Position numbers and translations under genes: made by a program. Under the pieces are notes generated by a model, which had not been told where the DNA came from, searched no databases, and worked only from the letters and a program-made list of their open reading frames with translations. A stretch of DNA of 64,000 nt from Chitinophagales bacterium (GTDB taxonomy: Bacteria; Bacteroidota; Bacteroidia; Chitinophagales; Saprospiraceae): contig JAAFJY010000034.1 in NCBI GenBank assembly GCA_013299105.1, positions 27,651-91,650 of the forward strand, in the 5' to 3' direction. Positions 52,260 through 61,436 of this stretch are shown in pieces. Every line of letters begins with the position of its first letter. Positions within the stretch are counted from its first letter, which is position 1.

Positions 52260-54218
52260 CTATCGAATCAACATAAATTCGCCCAGCAGCACTTTTTCTT
52301 TGCCGTCGGCGAAAATGATTTTGCTTTCAAAAGTATACTGGCCGGGGGGCAGGGGGTGGCCTCGGCTGCTGCCGTCCCAACCCGTTTCAGATTGGTTGAG
52401 GGGCAACTCTTTTTGCTCGTAAAGGAGATTCCCCCAGCGGTCGTGAACGCGGAAAAAAGCCAGTTGGCTGCCTTCGCGACCTTGCAAAAAGAAACGCTCG
52501 TTTTGCCCATCGCCATTGGGACTGAAGGCGGCAGGGGCATATACATTTTGCAATTGATTGACCTCCACCTCGGCGCTGGCGCTGGCCGAGCAGCCTTGTT
52601 CGTCGCGCAGCAAAAGGGTGATGCTCCCACTGCGCAGGGCGGTGAAGTCGGGTTTGGCGCAGGTGTTGCAGGCCAATTGCAGGCCACCGCTGCTTTGCCA
52701 AAGGTAGGTATATTTACCTTTGGTGGGAATTTCGGCTTCCACCTGCCCTTTTTCTCCCGTTTCCAGGGCCTTGGGGGCTTTGATGCTGGTGACCAGGGGC
52801 GGCGGAGCGGCCCCTACTTTTACGGTGTCTACATAATTCAAGCAAGGTGTTTTGGCTTTCAACGTATAAACTCCCGGCTGTTTTACCCGTAAAGTGCGGG
52901 TAGTAGCCCCATTGCTCCACTCGTAGGTATCGGCCAGCAAAGGCGCTTGCACAAAGGCCGAATCGCCTTGGCAAGAGAACTTCAGTTGGCTTTGTAGCTT
53001 GAGGGTTTTGGCGCTTTTGACCTCCACTTTGTTGGAATCAAGGGGCTCAATGGTCAACTTGTCATCTGAAACGTGGCGAGTACCCAACATTTTGGGGAGG
53101 CCGCTGAAAACGGCTTGCGACTTGTACAGGCCAGGCGGCACATCGTCCACAAAAACCTTGAGGCGGATCACGTTTTCGTCCAACAACCAGTCATAATTGC
53201 TGATTTCGATTTTGTTGCTGCCCACCGCACTTTCTACCGTGCCGAGGGTGGAGCTCTTTTTTTCGATTTTTTGGATGGTAAAACCCTTGGGCAAACTGTC
53301 AATAAAATGCAAGCCCAACCAACTGGTGCCCGTGCTGTTCCAGAGCTGGTACTCGATCGTGATTTCGGAACATGGAAGCACCTCTTGCGGTGTAATTTCT
53401 TTGGTAAAAAGGTGGGAATAGGCACAGGAGCACGCGTCGGCTTCGCGGCCGCTCAGGCCCTTGTCAAAGCTGATCGCCTTGCCAGTAGAGCGGTCGATGC
53501 GAAACCAGGTGTCATAGGTTTCGCCCCCGCTGGGGTTGCCGTAGCCGTAGAGGTTGCCTTTTTTGTCAAAAGTCAAGGCACTAAAGGTTTGGGGAATATT
53601 GGGATAAGCATAAGAACTCACCGCGCCATTGCCCAAAAACAAAAGCTTGCGGTTGCGGATGTCAAAGCCGTACAAAACGCCCAAGGTGGGATGGGTAGCC
53701 ACGTCGTTGATTTGCACCGGAGATTCACTCAAAATTCTTACTGAGCCCGCATAATACGGCGCTTGCAAGAGATTGATGCTGTACACCAGTTTGTCTTCCT
53801 GGGTGACTGGATCGCGGCCAATCACGGTGAGCGAACGGCCCAGGGCATTCACTTCGCCGGCGAAGTAGAGCAGGTTTTTGTCGAGGTTGGCGGGTACGCC
53901 CAAGTTGCTGATTTCTCCCTTGTTGTTGATGCGCAAAAGCTCGCGGCTGTCGAAGTCGAGGGCATACAAAAAGCCATCGCGCACGCTGTAACCCAAGCAA
54001 GAAATGCGGCGCTTGGGCTCGCTGAGTGGAATTTGCTCACTTACTTCTTTACCCGTGTTGGGGTCAAAATTGATTTTTTGCAAAACACTGCCCGCAGTGC
54101 TGAAAGTGACGAGGTAAAAATTGTTGTCGCAAGGAAAGTTCTGGATTTGTCCACGCAGTGTCTGAACAAAGAAAAGCAGGGCAATGGCGGTGCAGAGCGG
54201 GATTCGAAGCCCAATCAT
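52260..54218 (-). CDS. T9SS type B-sorted propeller/Ig-like secreted protein
   Basis: 652 aa if started at ATG 54218 (signal MIGLRIPLCTAIALLFFVQT then LRGQ); in-frame ATGs at 54263 and 54287 would lengthen the N-region. Residues about 25-260 look like a propeller of DUF6923-type (YSVRDGFLYALDFDSRELL, FDKKGNLYGYGNPSGG). Next is a DUF11-like beta domain (EITIEYQLWNSTGTSWLG), Ig/PKD-like repeats with YEWSNGATTRTLRVKQPGVY and YLWQSSGGLQLACNTCAKPD. The last about 90 residues are the gliding-motility-associated C-terminal (T9SS type B) domain: VYAPAAFSPNGDGQNERFFL, VHDRWGNLLYE, LPPGQYTFESKI. Surface protein, first gene of the pair with the SusC-like receptor. Confidence 0.88.
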   Translation of the reverse strand: MIGLRIPLCTAIALLFFVQTLRGQIQNFPCDNNFYLVTFSTAGSVLQKINFDPNTGKEVSEQIPLSEPKRRISCLGYSVRDGFLYALDFDSRELLRINNKGEISNLGVPANLDKNLLYFAGEVNALGRSLTVIGRDPVTQEDKLVYSINLLQAPYYAGSVRILSESPVQINDVATHPTLGVLYGFDIRNRKLLFLGNGAVSSYAYPNIPQTFSALTFDKKGNLYGYGNPSGGETYDTWFRIDRSTGKAISFDKGLSGREADACSCAYSHLFTKEITPQEVLPCSEITIEYQLWNSTGTSWLGLHFIDSLPKGFTIQKIEKKSSTLGTVESAVGSNKIEISNYDWLLDENVIRLKVFVDDVPPGLYKSQAVFSGLPKMLGTRHVSDDKLTIEPLDSNKVEVKSAKTLKLQSQLKFSCQGDSAFVQAPLLADTYEWSNGATTRTLRVKQPGVYTLKAKTPCLNYVDTVKVGAAPPPLVTSIKAPKALETGEKGQVEAEIPTKGKYTYLWQSSGGLQLACNTCAKPDFTALRSGSITLLLRDEQGCSASASAEVEVNQLQNVYAPAAFSPNGDGQNERFFLQGREGSQLAFFRVHDRWGNLLYEQKELPLNQSETGWDGSSRGHPLPPGQYTFESKIIFADGKEKVLLGEFMLIR

Positions 54219-54379
54219 CGGCTCGAAGGGGGACCAGCGAATGTACAATTCATGTTTTGTCATGACGCAAAAGATTGGGTTGCGCAAACTGACAAACGGG
54301 CTGCTGGGATAAAAGTAGGAAAAAAGCTGGAAACTTGTTGTCGGATAGTGGCGAAAGGTATAATACCCTGAAAACTTCG

Positions 54380-54543
54380 GAGAAAGGCGTTATCAAAAAT
54401 CAATCGAGACTTTTTTGTCTAAACCAGAATTTGCAGGATTACAAAATTACAGAATTTCTTGCGTGACGTTGACCAATTTTGTCAAAACTAGAATTTGAAA
54501 GAATTTGAGAATTGGCCCGCTTCGCGGTCATAAACGCTTCATA
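54380..54543 (+). repeat. ~165-bp dispersed repeat, copy 2 (first copy at 4076)
   Basis: It carries the same ordered blocks as 4076-4240 with substitutions and small indels. It lies between the T9SS-B gene start and the metK terminator. No coding potential. Confidence 0.75.
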
Positions 54544-54615
54544 TTCAATATGAAAATCACAAAATTCTAAGCTACGGAAACTTCTCCGAAGTTTTCAGAA
54601 TACCTTGAAAAACAA

Positions 54616-54644
54616 AGCCCGAAGCACACTCCGCGCTTCGGGCT
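54616..54644 (-). terminator. Terminator of metK
   Basis: AGCCCGAAGC (54616-54625) pairs with GCTTCGGGCT (54635-54644), 9-base loop. On the minus strand it leads into TTGTTTTTC. It lies 38 bp past the metK stop. Confidence 0.75.
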
Positions 54645-54681
54645 CTCTCCAGTCTCCAAGTCTCTCTTTTCAACCCTTCAA

Positions 54682-55938
54682 CTACAAACCAAAACTCGCC
54701 TTCACCTGGTCCACATAATCCAGTTTCTCCCAGGTAAAAGTCTCCACTTGGTGCTCTACGAGTTGGCCGGAGCCATCGCGCAGGGTTACTTTTTTGTTTT
54801 CAGGCTTGCGACCCATGTGGCCGTAGGCTGCGGTATCGGAATAGATGGGTGTGCGCAGTTTCAGGCGCTTTTCGATGGCATAAGGGCGCATGTCGAAGAT
54901 CTCGTTCACGCGCTGGGCGATTTCGCCGTCGCTCAATTGCACCTTAGCGGTGCCGTAAGTATTCACATAAATATTGGTAGGCTTGGCTACCCCAATGGCG
55001 TAAGACACCTGCACCAACACTTCATCGCAAACCCCGGCAGCTACCAGGTTTTTGGCGATGTGGCGGGTGGCATAAGCCGCCGAGCGGTCCACTTTTGAGG
55101 GGTCTTTGCCCGAAAAAGCACCACCACCGTGGGCACCCCGGCCTCCGTAAGTGTCCACGATGATTTTGCGGCCAGTGAGGCCAGTATCGCCGTGTGGGCC
55201 ACCGATCACAAACTTGCCCGTAGGGTTGATGTGGTAAGTGATGTGGTCGTTGAACAGGTTGTGCAAGCGTGCAGGTAACTGTGCCTTCACGCGAGGAATC
55301 AAGATTTCGATGATGTCCTTGCGGATTTTGGCCAACATAGTGGCGTCGTCGGCAAAGTCGTCGTGCTGGGTCGATACCACGATGGTGTCGATGCGCAGGG
55401 GTTCGTGCTTGTCCGAATATTCGATGGTCACCTGGCTCTTGGCGTCGGGGCGCAGGTAGCCGATCAGGTCACTGTGGTTTTTGCGGATGTCTGAGAGCTC
55501 CAATAAGATGCGGTGCGACAAATCCAGGGCCAGGGGCATGTAGTTGTCGGTTTCGTTGGTGGCGTAACCAAACATCATGCCTTGGTCGCCAGCGCCCTGG
55601 TCTTCGGGGTTACTGCGCTCTACCCCTTGGTTGATGTCGGGCGATTGCTCGTGGATGGCCGAGAGGATGCCACAAGAGTTGGCTTCAAACATGTACTCCG
55701 ACTTGGTATAGCCAATGCGGCGGATCACGTCGCGGGCAATTTGCTGCACGTCGAGATAGACTTTCGATTTCACTTCACCAGCTAGGACCACTTGTCCGGT
55801 GGTCACCAGGGTTTCGCAAGCTACTTTTGAGCTGGCATCAAAAGCCAGAAAATGATCGATCAGCGCGTCGGAAATCTGATCGGCAATTTTATCCGGGTGC
55901 CCTTCAGAAACGGACTCGGAAGTGAAAAGATAAGGCAT
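54682..55938 (-). CDS. metK: S-adenosylmethionine synthetase
   Basis: 418 aa from ATG at 55938 ([20 protein letters not shown]). It makes S-adenosylmethionine from methionine and ATP in the cytoplasm. All signature motifs are present: [18 protein letters not shown] (residues 9-26), [16 protein letters not shown], the glycine-rich loop [20 protein letters not shown], and [14 protein letters not shown]. The length is slightly above the E. coli enzyme. A TATTTTTG box lies 85 bases upstream (56023-56030), giving a leader of about 80 nt with a GCCG/CGGC hairpin. Monocistronic, with its own terminator. Confidence 0.98.
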   Translation of the reverse strand: MPYLFTSESVSEGHPDKIADQISDALIDHFLAFDASSKVACETLVTTGQVVLAGEVKSKVYLDVQQIARDVIRRIGYTKSEYMFEANSCGILSAIHEQSPDINQGVERSNPEDQGAGDQGMMFGYATNETDNYMPLALDLSHRILLELSDIRKNHSDLIGYLRPDAKSQVTIEYSDKHEPLRIDTIVVSTQHDDFADDATMLAKIRKDIIEILIPRVKAQLPARLHNLFNDHITYHINPTGKFVIGGPHGDTGLTGRKIIVDTYGGRGAHGGGAFSGKDPSKVDRSAAYATRHIAKNLVAAGVCDEVLVQVSYAIGVAKPTNIYVNTYGTAKVQLSDGEIAQRVNEIFDMRPYAIEKRLKLRTPIYSDTAAYGHMGRKPENKKVTLRDGSGQLVEHQVETFTWEKLDYVDQVKASFGL

Positions 55939-56022
55939 GGTCAACGATTATTTGTCTGGTGATGGCACTCTGGAAACGCATCTCCGAACACCTGTAATTT
56001 GCCGCTTCGGCCAAAAACGGTG

Positions 56023-56030
56023 CAAAAATA
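56023..56030 (-). promoter_or_regulatory. metK: -7 element of metK
   Basis: TATTTTTG on the minus strand; no good TTG at the expected distance upstream. It is followed by a leader of about 80 nt containing a GCCGAAGCGGC hairpin. Confidence 0.5.
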
Positions 56031-56120
56031 GCAATACTTGGGATAAAAAGAAAAAGAAGTCGAGTGGAGTTGAAAGGTTGAAAAGTTGAACAAGGGAAAC
56101 CATCAACTGGGCTACACAAC

Positions 56121-56147
56121 AAAAAAGGCAAGCCACCTTGACTTGCC
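56121..56147 (-). terminator. Terminator of the YD-like lipoprotein gene
   Basis: On the minus strand GGCAAG (56147-56142), 9-base loop, CTTGCC (56132-56127), then TTTTTTG. It lies 80 bp past the stop at 56229. Confidence 0.75.
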
Positions 56148-56228
56148 GAAGAACACCTAAAACCTATTGGTTCACCTGAAAAAACGGGCTTAGTTACCGA
56201 AACAAATAGGGGGATGAGCATCATACCC

Positions 56229-57059
56229 TCAACGGTACAAATACTGCGCAGTCAGGCTGCCACCTTCCGATTGGGCAGTGCGCGAAACGGGCAATTTCTG
56301 ATCATTGTACCGATAGGTGTAAAGCGTAGTTTTGCTAAAATCGCCCTCATAACGGACCTCTTTGCGTGGGTTATTGATCTGCCAACGCAAGTGTGGCAGG
56401 TAAGGATAGACCAGGAGCCAACTGCCGGGATTGATCTGATCGTCAAAGTCCTGGTACTCAGTGGTCAGCAGGAGCTTGGTTTTCTCCTGTGGGGTGTTGG
56501 GGTTTGACAGCACGTACTCCTGCACTTTGTTCAGGTTGCCGCGCTGGTCATAGCTGTAATCAAAACGGTAGGTCGTGGTTCCCTCTGCGGGCGAGACATT
56601 GGCCCGTACTTCCACGATTCGGCTGATGCGGTTTTGTTGGTACTGGTATTGACGGTCTTTGAACACCGCGCCGCCTGGAAAAAACTCCTGCGTTCTTTCA
56701 ATCAGCCCGTTTTTATACACAAATTGGGTTTTGAAGCCTGGATGGTAACTCAATTCTGTGGGTCGATTTTGGGCGTCAAGTTTGAAATCATAAACCACTT
56801 TGCGCACCTGGCTCGGATCGTTCTGTACGAACTGCCACTGCGAGACCAACTGGTTCAAACGCCCATTGGCATCGTAGTTGAACTGCTGGAGGTCAATGTC
56901 CGAATATTTCAAAGACTTGAGCATGGCATAGCTCGGCAAAGGGCTGGTCTGAGCGGGTACATTGGGTTCAGGGCTGGGGTCTTCTTCCACTTTACAGGCT
57001 GTGAAGCTCAAAGTCAAAGCCAAGAAAAGGAAGCAATTTTTGAAGATCAAATGTCTCAT
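56229..57059 (-). CDS. Lipoprotein with YD/RHS-like beta repeats, unknown function
   Basis: 276 aa. Signal peptide with lipobox LSFTAC, lipidated Cys22, then an acidic/Pro linker (KVEEDPSPEPNVPAQ). The rest consists of alternating strands with YD-like turns: FNYDANGRLNQLVSQW, YDFKLDAQNRPTELSYH, FVYKNGLIERTQEFFP, FDYSYDQRGNLNKVQEY, YTYRYNDQKLPVSRT. Such proteins are common outer-membrane lipoproteins of unknown role in Bacteroidota. It is co-oriented with the LytTR regulator, 139 bp downstream of it, with its own terminator. Confidence 0.8.
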   Translation of the reverse strand: MRHLIFKNCFLFLALTLSFTACKVEEDPSPEPNVPAQTSPLPSYAMLKSLKYSDIDLQQFNYDANGRLNQLVSQWQFVQNDPSQVRKVVYDFKLDAQNRPTELSYHPGFKTQFVYKNGLIERTQEFFPGGAVFKDRQYQYQQNRISRIVEVRANVSPAEGTTTYRFDYSYDQRGNLNKVQEYVLSNPNTPQEKTKLLLTTEYQDFDDQINPGSWLLVYPYLPHLRWQINNPRKEVRYEGDFSKTTLYTYRYNDQKLPVSRTAQSEGGSLTAQYLYR

Positions 57060-57198
57060 GGTCTGGATGTTTTGTACAGCGTTAGACCATGCTTTTGGGG
57101 CTAGAGTTGGTTTTTTCAGGGGCTATCGCTTACTCGACAGGGATGTACGAGCCTTTTGTGGGTTTGAACGCGTATTTAGCGGTGACAGATGATACTCC

Positions 57199-57942
57199 TC
57201 ATACCCTGGCAAAACGCCGCAAAAACTCTTCCTTCTTGCTGCGTGCCACTGGAATCTGGCTTTTGTTTTCCAAAATCACTTCGCCGCCTTCACCGCGCAG
57301 GTACTTGCGCACCGAGTGCAGGTTGATCACATGCGAGTGATGCACCCGGAAAAATTTTTGGGCATCCAATAGTTCTTCCAAGTCTTTGAGCGTGCGCGAA
57401 ACCAGTACTTTTTGGCCGTTTTTGAAAAAAATCCGGGTGTAATTGCTCTCTGAATCGAGGTGTACGATGTCGTTGGTGTCTACAATCAATAGTCCGTCTT
57501 GGGTGGACAAGGCAATTCGGTCTGGAATGACTTCGCTCATTGTCTGCTTTACCTGCGAGGCAAAACCCAGTTGTTGAGGATCGGGTACGCCCTGCTCCAA
57601 GGCCCGCTTGACCGCCGATTTGAATTCTTCGATGTCGATGGGTTTGAGCAAGTAATCCAATGCCGAGTAGCGAAAAGCACGCACTGCGTATTTGTCGTAA
57701 GCAGTTACAAAAATCACCCGAAATTGCAGGGGCATCAGGCGGTTGAGCACGTCAAATCCATTGAGCTGGGGCATTTCAATGTCTAGCAGCAACAGATCCG
57801 GCGCATTTTGGCTAATGGCCTCAACCGCCTCCAAGGGGTCAGTAAATCCTTGCACGGCGCTGATTTGGGGGCAAAAATTGAGCAGTAGGTGCTCTAAAAG
57901 TTGCACATTGTGTGGTTCATCGTCCAGGATTGCAGCAGTCAT
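57199..57942 (-). CDS. LytTR-family response regulator
   Basis: 247 aa. Receiver domain residues 1-120 with AILDDEPHN (acidic pair), phospho-acceptor D54 in LLLLDIEMP, T in VTAYDKY, K in LLKPID. Residues about 150-247 are the LytTR DNA-binding domain (DGLLIVDTNDIVHLDSESNY, KVLVSRTLKDLEELLDAQKF, FRVHHSHVINLHSVRKYLRG, ENKSQIPVARSKKEEFLRRF). It lies 23 bp downstream of the sensor kinase gene; the two form a two-component system of the LytS/LytR type. Targets unknown. Confidence 0.95.
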   Translation of the reverse strand: MTAAILDDEPHNVQLLEHLLLNFCPQISAVQGFTDPLEAVEAISQNAPDLLLLDIEMPQLNGFDVLNRLMPLQFRVIFVTAYDKYAVRAFRYSALDYLLKPIDIEEFKSAVKRALEQGVPDPQQLGFASQVKQTMSEVIPDRIALSTQDGLLIVDTNDIVHLDSESNYTRIFFKNGQKVLVSRTLKDLEELLDAQKFFRVHHSHVINLHSVRKYLRGEGGEVILENKSQIPVARSKKEEFLRRFARV

Positions 57943-57965
57943 GTTTGCTTGGTTTAGGATGAAAT

Positions 57966-60900
57966 TTATTTGATCGCAAAAGTCAATAGCACTTCCGTGC
58001 CAAGTGCCCTCCCCTGCTCATCGAACAAGTCCTGGATTTGGACCTGGATGTCGTGCCCATAGCGGTCACTGAGGATTTGCAAACGTTCGGCGGTCAGCGC
58101 CATGCCATGCGATTTGCGCTCGGTGGCCGACTTGCTTTTCAGTTCCTGCGCAGCTTTACGACCGATGCCATTGTCGCGGATGCGGATTTCCATCAGTTCG
58201 TTTTGTTTTTGCAAAGTCAAAGTAAGCAAGCCATCGTTGCCTTTGCGGTGCAAAAGCCCGTGCCAAATGGCGTTTTCGATGTAGGGTTGAATCAACATGG
58301 GCGGAAGGTCAATGCTACCGGGATCGAGGGCTTCATCCACCATGATCTGGTAACTGAAGCGCCCTTCGAAACGGTGTGCCTCCATGCCAATGTAAAGTTC
58401 CAGGGTTTCCAGTTCTTTTTCCAGCGAAATGACCTCGCTTTTGGAGTTGTCGAGTACCAAACGGATCAAGCGGGAGAACTTGCTCAAGTAAGCGGATGCT
58501 TCCAGGGGTTGGTTGCGCAGGATGAAACTGTTGATCGAATTGAGGCAGTTGAAGATAAAATGTGGGTTCATTTGCGCCCTCAAGGCCGACATTTCTACTT
58601 CGCCCAGGCGGCGCTTGAAGTCGTGCTCCAGGCGCTCGCGTTCGCGCACCTGGTTCATCCTCCAACGGTAAATTCCGTAAGCAAGGCCCAAAAACAAGGC
58701 CAGGACCAAGCCACGAAACCAGAGCGTCTGCCACCAGGCCGCGAGGATGATTACTTCAAAAAACTGGGCTTTTTTTTGCCAAATCCCATCGTTGTTGGCG
58801 GCACGCACCAAGAGTTGGTATTTTCCAGGGGGCAAAAAGGTATAGCGAACAAAGCGGTCTGTACCGGGCTTGGACCATTCTTCGTCGAAGCCCTGCAATT
58901 TCCATTGGTACTGGTTCTCTTCGGGCAGCGTGAAGTTGAGTGCTGTCATCTCAAGGGTGAAGGAATTTTCAGCGGGCCTTATCCCCAATTGGGTGACTGA
59001 ATCCGTATTGGGATAAACGACCTTGTTCGTAAGCAACAAACGGGTATTGACCACCCGGGGCGGCGTTTGGTTGCTGGACAAGTCGAGGGGGTGCCACCGC
59101 ACAAACCCACCATAAGCACAGGCGTACAATTCTTTCCCATCCGCACTTTTTGCAAATTGTGCATAACCAAAGGGCGTGTGACTAGCCGCATAGCGTTCGT
59201 CGTAGATTTTGAAGCGCAGCGATTCGGGATCCACGCGCAGCAGGCGGTCGTTCATGCCCCACCATAGCTCACCTTCAGGCCCTCGAATGCCCCCATCAAG
59301 TAGGTTCAAGGGCAGCCCAGTATCCCGGCTAAGGGCCAGGCGACAGCGCTTGGTCTGAGGCGAATATTGCAAAAGTCCCGCCAGGCTGCTGATCCAAACC
59401 CGGCCTTTTTGATCTTGCACCAAGCCCCGACAGCTTGAAAGCCCATCGCATTCCTGGTCGGTAAATTGCCGCCAGTTTTTACGCTCCAGGTCAATTTCCC
59501 AGAAGCCCTCGCTGTCGGTGCTCAACCAAAGGTATTTGCTCCGTTCATCGAGCACCATGCGCAAGATACGATCCACCTTGGCGGGTGGTTTGGGCTCACT
59601 TTGCTGTATTCTTTTGGTTTTAGGGTCGAAACTCCAGAGGCCGTTGTGGCTGGTGGCCCACCAGATTTTTCCACTTTGATCCTGTGCGAGTCCTACTGTA
59701 GCGTTGCTTGGGTTGGCTTCTGGAATACGGGCCACCCACTGGTAATCAAGCGTTTTCGGATTGAGCAGCAAAAGTGCATCTTGGCCAGCTACCCAACACC
59801 TTTTTTGCTGGTCCTGCAAAAAACGAGTAAGCTTGGGAGCTTCATTCAGTAGTTTTGATTTCAAGACCTGCCCCTGGGCATTGAGGCTCAAGATGCGGTT
59901 TTGCACCCCTGAGAGTAGTATAAATTGGCCATCAGGTGCCGCCCAAAGGTCGTCGAGGTCGTTGCGGTAGAGGTTTTTTTGAGGCTGGGGCGTAGCTACC
60001 AGTTTGAACCCTTGCAAGTGCGGGTCGTTTTTGATCAATCCTGTTTCGGTGCCAATCCACAAAATGCCACCCCGGTCTCGGCAGAGGGCGGTGACCGAGA
60101 TGCCACTCCGAAAATCGCTGGGCCAGGGCAAGTCGCTGCGTTGCCCTTTGGCAATGTTCAAACGAGTAAGGCCAAAACCACCGCCCAGGGTGAGGTCGCT
60201 GTTTTTTTCAAGCCAAAGGTTGGAAAAAGGCAGACCTGCCGGGTTTTCTACTTTTTTGTACCGCTTGTTTTGCAAATCATAACGGTAAATACCTTTTTGC
60301 CATACCATCACCCATACATAACCAGGTTCCGTTTGGCGAATGTACTGCACACCTACATTGTCCACTTCGGGCATGGAAAAGTATTCAAAGTTTTTGGCCT
60401 GCAAATCGCTGCGGTAAAATCCATTGCGCCCACCGATCCACACCACCCCATCGGCGTTTATCCATACGTCAAAAGCGTGGGTAGCTTGCTTCCGCTGCAA
60501 ATCACCTGAATAGGGTTCATCAGGCAATGGCAGGTCTATTTTTTTTACTTTTCCGCGATTGGGGTCCAACACCAGCAAATTTTGGGCGCGGGTGATCATC
60601 CACAAGTTGCCATCCGGCGCGGGAAAAAAATCGAGGATACTGGCATCTCGTACATCTCCTTGGGGCAAAATGGTGTTGAATCTTTGGAAAAAATAGCCAT
60701 CGCGCTGGAGCCGACAAATGCCCTGGTCAGTGGCAATCCACAATTCACTCCGTTTGTCCAGCAACAAGCGATTGATGATCGAGCCTGGCAAACTCGTGCT
60801 GTCTCCTTTTTTGGGGAAAAATTGCCGAAAAGTATAGCCGTCGTAGCGGTTGAGGCCATTGGCGGTGCCCACCCACAAAAAACCCATTTGATCCTGAGCG

Positions 60901-61028
60901 ATGCTGAAAATCCGCTTGTCGGACAAGCCTTGGCGGTCGGTAAAGGATTGGAAATTCCCGCCCGGTACCTGGGCCCATGCCAAGTGAAAAAAGCAGCAGA
61001 AATAGACCAATCCATACCAGTGTTTCAT
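57966..61028 (-). CDS. Sensor histidine kinase with two-component-regulator propeller
   Basis: 1020 aa. Signal peptide residues 1-19 (LAWAQ). A periplasmic propeller follows (about 25-620, repeats such as DQMGFLWVGTANGLNRYDGY, DGNLWMITRAQNLLVLDPN, KYLWLSTDSEGFWEIDL), then a Y_Y_Y domain (about 690-760: YQWKLQGFDEEWSKPGTDRF). One transmembrane helix lies at about 765-785. The cytoplasmic LytS-type kinase has the His box QMNPHFIFNCLNSINSF with H823, and the ATPase part (LPPMLIQPYIENAIWHGLLH, IRDNGIGRKAAQEL). It senses an unknown periplasmic signal and phosphorylates the neighbouring LytTR regulator. Confidence 0.95.
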   Translation of the reverse strand: MKHWYGLVYFCCFFHLAWAQVPGGNFQSFTDRQGLSDKRIFSIAQDQMGFLWVGTANGLNRYDGYTFRQFFPKKGDSTSLPGSIINRLLLDKRSELWIATDQGICRLQRDGYFFQRFNTILPQGDVRDASILDFFPAPDGNLWMITRAQNLLVLDPNRGKVKKIDLPLPDEPYSGDLQRKQATHAFDVWINADGVVWIGGRNGFYRSDLQAKNFEYFSMPEVDNVGVQYIRQTEPGYVWVMVWQKGIYRYDLQNKRYKKVENPAGLPFSNLWLEKNSDLTLGGGFGLTRLNIAKGQRSDLPWPSDFRSGISVTALCRDRGGILWIGTETGLIKNDPHLQGFKLVATPQPQKNLYRNDLDDLWAAPDGQFILLSGVQNRILSLNAQGQVLKSKLLNEAPKLTRFLQDQQKRCWVAGQDALLLLNPKTLDYQWVARIPEANPSNATVGLAQDQSGKIWWATSHNGLWSFDPKTKRIQQSEPKPPAKVDRILRMVLDERSKYLWLSTDSEGFWEIDLERKNWRQFTDQECDGLSSCRGLVQDQKGRVWISSLAGLLQYSPQTKRCRLALSRDTGLPLNLLDGGIRGPEGELWWGMNDRLLRVDPESLRFKIYDERYAASHTPFGYAQFAKSADGKELYACAYGGFVRWHPLDLSSNQTPPRVVNTRLLLTNKVVYPNTDSVTQLGIRPAENSFTLEMTALNFTLPEENQYQWKLQGFDEEWSKPGTDRFVRYTFLPPGKYQLLVRAANNDGIWQKKAQFFEVIILAAWWQTLWFRGLVLALFLGLAYGIYRWRMNQVRERERLEHDFKRRLGEVEMSALRAQMNPHFIFNCLNSINSFILRNQPLEASAYLSKFSRLIRLVLDNSKSEVISLEKELETLELYIGMEAHRFEGRFSYQIMVDEALDPGSIDLPPMLIQPYIENAIWHGLLHRKGNDGLLTLTLQKQNELMEIRIRDNGIGRKAAQELKSKSATERKSHGMALTAERLQILSDRYGHDIQVQIQDLFDEQGRALGTEVLLTFAIK

Positions 61029-61052
61029 GTGTAGGGTTTTACCTTGGTATTT

Positions 61053-61176
61053 GAGCTAAAATAAAATGAACAGGTTTGCTTTTGAGGTTTAGCAAAAAAA
61101 GAACACAACTTCCTTTCATCCAGTTGCTTTTCTTTTTCACTAAACCCAAACCTGTCCACCTTATTTTTTTACGCTC
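61053..61176 (+). mobile_element. GAGC-ended repeat element, copy D (124 bp)
   Basis: Same orientation as copy A: it begins GAGCTAAAATAAAATGAACA and ends TTATTTTTTTACGCTC. It shares AACTTCCTTTCATCCAGTTG with copy A. It starts 25 bp upstream of the kinase start codon. Confidence 0.8.
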
Positions 61177-61274
61177 CCTTGCTCAAAGATAAGGATATTG
61201 TCAAATAGGAAACCTAAGTTCTATTGATTGGGGGCTTAAGGGCTGTGGTTTGCGGGATTGGGGACGCAGGATGC

Positions 61275-61436
61275 TCAATGAAACTCGGTGACAATGCCAC
61301 CGTGTTGCTCCCAACGGCGCAGGGTTTGGTTGTAATAAGTGCCATTGCCCATGATGGTCTGTTGGTTTTGGCGCATGTACTGCATTTCATTTTGCAGCAT
61401 TTGCCATTGTTGATTTTGCAGACCTCCGATTTGGCC
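61275..61436 (-). pseudogene. In-frame tail cut off from the upstream gene by a TAG codon
   Basis: After the TAG at 61439-61437 the same frame continues open for 53 codons to a TGA at 61275, with coding-like composition (GGLQNQQWQMLQNEMQYM, GNGTYYNQTLRRWEQHGG, IVTEFH). The Gln-rich style continues that of the residues just before the stop (SQLQQM). The simplest reading is a CAG-to-TAG change; sequencing error or readthrough are alternatives. Confidence 0.6.

Noticed and set aside
55939..56016. SAM-I (S-box) or SAM-II riboswitch before metK
   Set aside because: The remembered core motifs are absent; kept only as a low-interest unknown leader.
58038..59000. 320-codon plus-strand frame opposite the sensor kinase
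   Set aside because: It is antisense to the His-kinase and Y_Y_Y domains, so a shadow frame.
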